A DNA stretch of 64,000 nt. It comes from Coprinus comatus (lineage: Eukaryota; Basidiomycota; Agaricomycetes; Agaricales; Agaricaceae). The DNA is taken from contig JAWPGT010000008.1 of assembly GCA_034638255.1 (NCBI GenBank), forward strand, positions 806,001 through 870,000, read 5' to 3'. The position numbers and the translations under genes are program-made. The notes beneath the pieces are model-generated. The model was not told the origin of the DNA. It did not search any database and saw nothing but the letters and a program-made list of their open reading frames with translations. Below, one piece after another: positions 59,901 through 64,000 of the stretch (position 1 is its first letter; each line of letters opens with the position of its first letter).

Positions 59901-62900
59901 TGAACTTCTTCATATATGATTCATTACTATTCAAAAGGAGTCTCGGAACTTAGAAAACGGCATAAACTGTTATCGGGATACTGTCAAAGATTATATGCGT
60001 AAACTGCGTAAACAATATGTGATATGTAATTATAATGTGTTGTAAACATGTATAACCGGAATGAGTTTGGAACAGGTACAACCTGATCTAACATCAACTT
60101 CTTGTCAGAAACTTTTGATCGTCGGATATTGGAGCAATCATCACATCATAATGTATTAGCCACTATCGGCCATTTATTGACCGTTTATTATCATGAAGTA
60201 CTTACAAGTTGATCCGACTTTCAAGCTTCCGACAAGAAAATCGGGAATCGGAAGAATTGAAACTATTAAACGCCTTGAAGCCCGGAGCTTAGTTAGATGA
60301 TGAGTTTTTTTTCAAGCTTTATGATCTTTATCTATATCTCTGGGGCTTAGGCGATATGAAATATCAATATCATGTGCATGGTTCATTCAATATATCGGAT
60401 TTTGAAACCTCCGACGCCGTTATTATGTATGTAGAATACGGTAATGAAAGACCAAACTGTTACTACGTTTGAAATTTTGAAACATCCTGAAGCTAAGATG
60501 TAATAATCTGTCAATAATGATTAATAATTATATACCTTGTCACCTTTTACTCAGAATTTGGGCTCATGGTCATTCTCTGAGAGGAGCTCTCTTTCTTTAA
60601 ATCAAGAATTTGAAGCGTCATGCCGCCAAGGCTCGAGACTTGAAGTATCTGATGTCAGAGAATAGTTGAAATTACCTACCATGCTAGTCTACCATATGGC
60701 GTACCATCAACAGTGCACCAAGGTACGCCAGTATATATGATGTAAATAACTTTGTTGCGTGCAGTGTATCGCGTATCAGATACCGATCATGAATGTTCCT
60801 GTTTTAGGATTTACATACGCCTTCCGAAGATCTAACTAAATGGCAATCGATGGTGATGGGATTCCTGCGAGCCTGGGTTTACGCTTAAGCTTTTATTATG
60901 CAAGTAGTATCATCATATATCAAACTGAGTGATACATTCCACAAGCAACGATCCTTAAGTTAAAGTAATTGTAGATGATAGAGTGTGAACCAGTGGCGAT
61001 CGAAAATTAACAGTGCCACCACATCAATCAATTCAACCATATGACTTCATAGAATCCTCAGGTTTCCACTAATGGATCCTCTGTATGCAGTAGTAAGTAA
61101 CAGAGGCAGTGCTAGCACACTACCTGTTATCAAGTACCGCCTCGGCCTCGCATGTCACAAGTCACCGTATGTGGTATGTATTTACAGGGGAAGTTGGGGA
61201 GGGGGGTTCCACATGCCGTTGGCGCTTTGCTAACCAAAGACTTCGGGATCTGTAAATAGAACCTCTGTGGCGTAGGGTTACGATTCCTCAAATCGGTATG
61301 AACGAATTGAACTTGCACAACCTGAAAACTGATCACCATTAACCTAGTGTTCAGCTGTCAACCACGGGTGCTCAACATAGAAGATTCACAGCCCTATGCG
61401 TAAGCGAGTCCCCGCTAAATCTAAATATGTTGATTCAACTTGGCGTGAACAGTGTAACTTCCGATCATCACTAATTTCCCTTGAAAGTTCAGAATCGGGA
61501 TATCATCATCTTGTTTTCTTGATTTAGGCGTCTACATATACTTAGTCGTAGGGTTAGGCTACGAATCATGTAGCAGTGTTAGTCTCGTTGGCAGAACAAC
61601 GAAGATTGAAGTAAGTAGTAGTTTTAGTAATAAATGGTACTCGTTTCTACTTTTAGATTCTTGTTCTACTAGTAGAAACCGTATAGGACTAAAAAAAATT
61701 AGTATAACAAAGAACTATAAAAAAAAAGAACGTGGAATGCGCTAAATTCGAAAATCTTTTTAACAGATAAATTATCCGCTGGAAATCACTTAATAATTAC
61801 ATTCAAATATTAGGGTATCTGGATATTAGTCAAGAGACTCAGTCTAATTTGGCGATTTGTCGGAGCTGCCAGTATGAATAGAGAGAGAAAGTCATATGCC
61901 AATTCATTTTACATTCAAGTAATGAAGTCGCATAAACTAAACCTCGGTACATCGCATACGTAAGTGATTTAGATATTATGGTATTTTTACTCATACATAT
62001 GTTCGAAAGGCTATTTCCAGTGTTGAATGTTTTTGCCTCAAGTTCCGAGGGAAGCTGCTAGCGACGCCAAAAGTTTCGATCCGAATAGTAGCAAGATGAT
62101 AGTTAATCATGCTTAGGATGATCATGGTCACTGGTGACATTACTCGGAGCACCGGTCGGAGCAAAAGCTGTGAATTGAATATATACATAGCATGTCGAGT
62201 CTCCGTCAAGACTCGCACTGTTAATTTCCGAGTAAGTTATCCGAGTTCGGATCTGTGTTTTCTTTTTTTGTTAATTAACATATTGTGCATACCACACTGT
62301 CTCATATAGACTTCGACTTGAAACTTGGGGATCTTTTGTTTCTCACGATCTTCACTAGAGAACTGTACCTGTTTAGTACCTGTTCACAAAACGCAATGAC
62401 TGCCATACCTCATGTCCAATTGAAGTCAGCTGCACCTGTTCTCCACCATGAGCGGAAATTACATTATATATTTATAGTAATTACGTCATAGCTCTGAGTC
62501 TTACTCTACCATGCCCAAGGGTCGACGGCGATTTTCAAGTTCTGGCAGTGTAATGAAGAAAACTAATATGGAGCGACGATCTTAGCAAAATAGTTATCCA
62601 TTGAACGTCCCGAGAGCTGTTGGAAGAACAAAGGGCGGAGCTTTAATATTCATAATGTTTTGGTGAGAAGGGCCGAAAGAACCGTTGAGACCGCCTGGCA
62701 TCAGTGCCCCTCAGCCTTGCATAGGTGCGTTCAGTGTTGAATATAAATGTTGAATATATGAATTCAATTTTAACCAACACCATTCGCGGCGGTTAGAACT
62801 TGGGATGCCACGATTAATGAAATTGTGATTTCTGCGTTCCTAAAACTGTTGCTCTTCAAGCTTCAGGTCCCGTTTTTAGATGTCTGATCTTGATTTGCGT

Positions 62901-64000
62901 GGCTGGTGGCGTTTGCACTTTACGCTTTTGTCGCAAGAAGTTTGCGACGGTAAAGGATGAATTGTTTTCCGTGATTAGTGGATTATGGAGATAAAGTGTG
63001 ATGTTGCCAGGATGTTCTCCAATCCATTATTAATATATTGGTATCACCACGTAGACACGATTAGTAAAATATACATATTCTTAGTAAAAAGAAAATGGTA
63101 ATCCTGCATGGAGCATTTGTAGATAATGGGAATGAAGAATGGAAATAAAAATACAGGAATGGAAAGTTATAATTGTCCTATATGTGAGCGCTTCCACTCA
63201 TGGAAGGTGTCCTGGACTCCTATACTTGAGCTTGAATTCTTCGGGTTATTTTTTTCCATTTTTCTATTTGCTGGGTTTTCCCGAGAAGAACAAAAGAAGT
63301 ACGGATTTATAAATAAATGTGCCATGGGTGAAGTGATCGGGCAGGAAGGAGTACTTAATGTGGACATGATGGATATAACCAGGGACTAGGATTATTTGGA
63401 GAGTACGAGTAGATGGAGACTTTGACTTTGACGTTGTTGTTGAGCCTTGTTGAAGGTGTTGTTGTATCAATAGGTTGATGATCGTCGGAATTGAGCTTGA
63501 AGAGCCTGAAGTGAAGTGCGAGGAACAACATACACTGCCGCTTCCCTATCTAAAAAATGACTTTTTGTTCCGGTCTTCGGAGGAGTATATATGTAGTGGT
63601 AGGAAATGAGGTGTGTACTTATGGTATCTCATTGCAGTGTTGATTGGGTTTGTGAGGAACAACCCTTAGAGAGTAGACTTCTTTTGCTAGGATCTGTCAA
63701 AAGCATGTATGTGTGCTTGCTGCGCTGATTTCTTAACAATTGGAGTAGCGAAGTGGACGGATTATAGGTGGCTTCCGAACGTAGAGTTGATTGATATTAA
63801 TCTCCTGAGATTTGAGGGTATTTGTGAGCGCTAAAGGAATCTTTTGCACAGCCCTGCAAGACGTGATACCCGATTGAGAGATGATGAGATGATGCACAGA
63901 TGATCGATGGCATCTCAGACTAGCAGAAGGTCGAGGCATGTGGTGGAGATGCAGAGATACATTTTTGTGTAGGATGATTTGCCAAGGTTACAGGACTGAA
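56908..64000. other. Gene-poor 7-kb tail, isolated exon-like pieces only
   Basis: No complete gene is supported. Minus-strand 58309-58518 encodes LGQHKAHKFPWSHIQRVVGI and continues open a little upstream; it reads like coding sequence but no partner exons are clear. Minus-strand 59383-59823 holds SSGWYHYGYGKRVLRTRAAV, VRPKIPSFLVFRPE before a GTTAGT donor, and FVVWASTSRKIRTMM after a TTAG acceptor, possibly two or three exons of an unrecognised gene or relic. Plus-strand 63126-63389 is open without a motif. The rest is AT-rich. Confidence 0.4.

Noticed and set aside
1..64000. CRISPR arrays, bacterial insertion sequences, rRNA genes, viral insertions
   Set aside because: None seen; the sequence is consistently eukaryotic fungal with spliceosomal introns.

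Overview
The window looks like chromosomal DNA of an agaricomycete (Basidiomycota). The evidence is short GT-AG introns of about 45-80 nt in nearly every gene, several basidiomycete-typical families (DUF6534 seven-helix proteins, FunK1 kinase, Msb1/Mug8 protein, cupredoxin-mucin membrane protein, WOPR regulator), and an AA9 polysaccharide monooxygenase plus a fungal CBM1 protein that point to plant-wall contact. The species cannot be named from the sequence. There is no operon logic; genes lie on both strands.

Layout. 0.8-6.1 kb: a small single-pass membrane protein and a complete cellular RNA-dependent RNA polymerase (RNA silencing). 6.4-8.8 kb: a DUF6534 membrane protein split into about 24 tiny exons. 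10.6-14.8 kb: three secreted-protein genes, namely an AA9 enzyme that lacks its central part, an unknown His/Cys-rich secreted protein and an 87-residue CBM1 protein. 16.5-22.8 kb: a 2000-residue Msb1/Mug8 polarity protein with a giant acidic repeat tail. 23.7-25.8 kb: a membrane-anchored cupredoxin. 26.9-29.8 kb: a FunK1 kinase with an apparent frame break. 30.7-38.1 kb: one small unknown protein and two mucin-like single-pass proteins, separated by two inverted-repeat elements (33.1-35.0 kb). 41.3-46.0 kb: a large protein joining an MLKL-like helical bundle, a TKL kinase domain and an unnamed C-terminal domain. 47.8-53.7 kb: a Gti1/Pac2 (WOPR) regulator, Misato/DML1 and a 2-oxoglutarate/Fe(II) oxygenase. 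53.8-54.6 kb: a 468-bp CACTA-ended foldback element, a second copy of a 150-bp element also found at 30.0 kb, and an intron-containing tRNA-Lys(CTT). 54.8-56.9 kb: a repeat-containing protein of unknown function. 57-64 kb: gene-poor, with only isolated exon-like pieces.

The gene models were spliced by hand. They rest on frame continuity, GT/AG sites and recalled family motifs, with no search run. In a few genes the frame closes only by using a weak acceptor or by assuming a one-base indel; these are marked. The most interesting items are the MLKL-like bundle-kinase protein, the AA9 gene missing its second copper histidine, and the small inverted-repeat elements clustered next to the tRNA gene.
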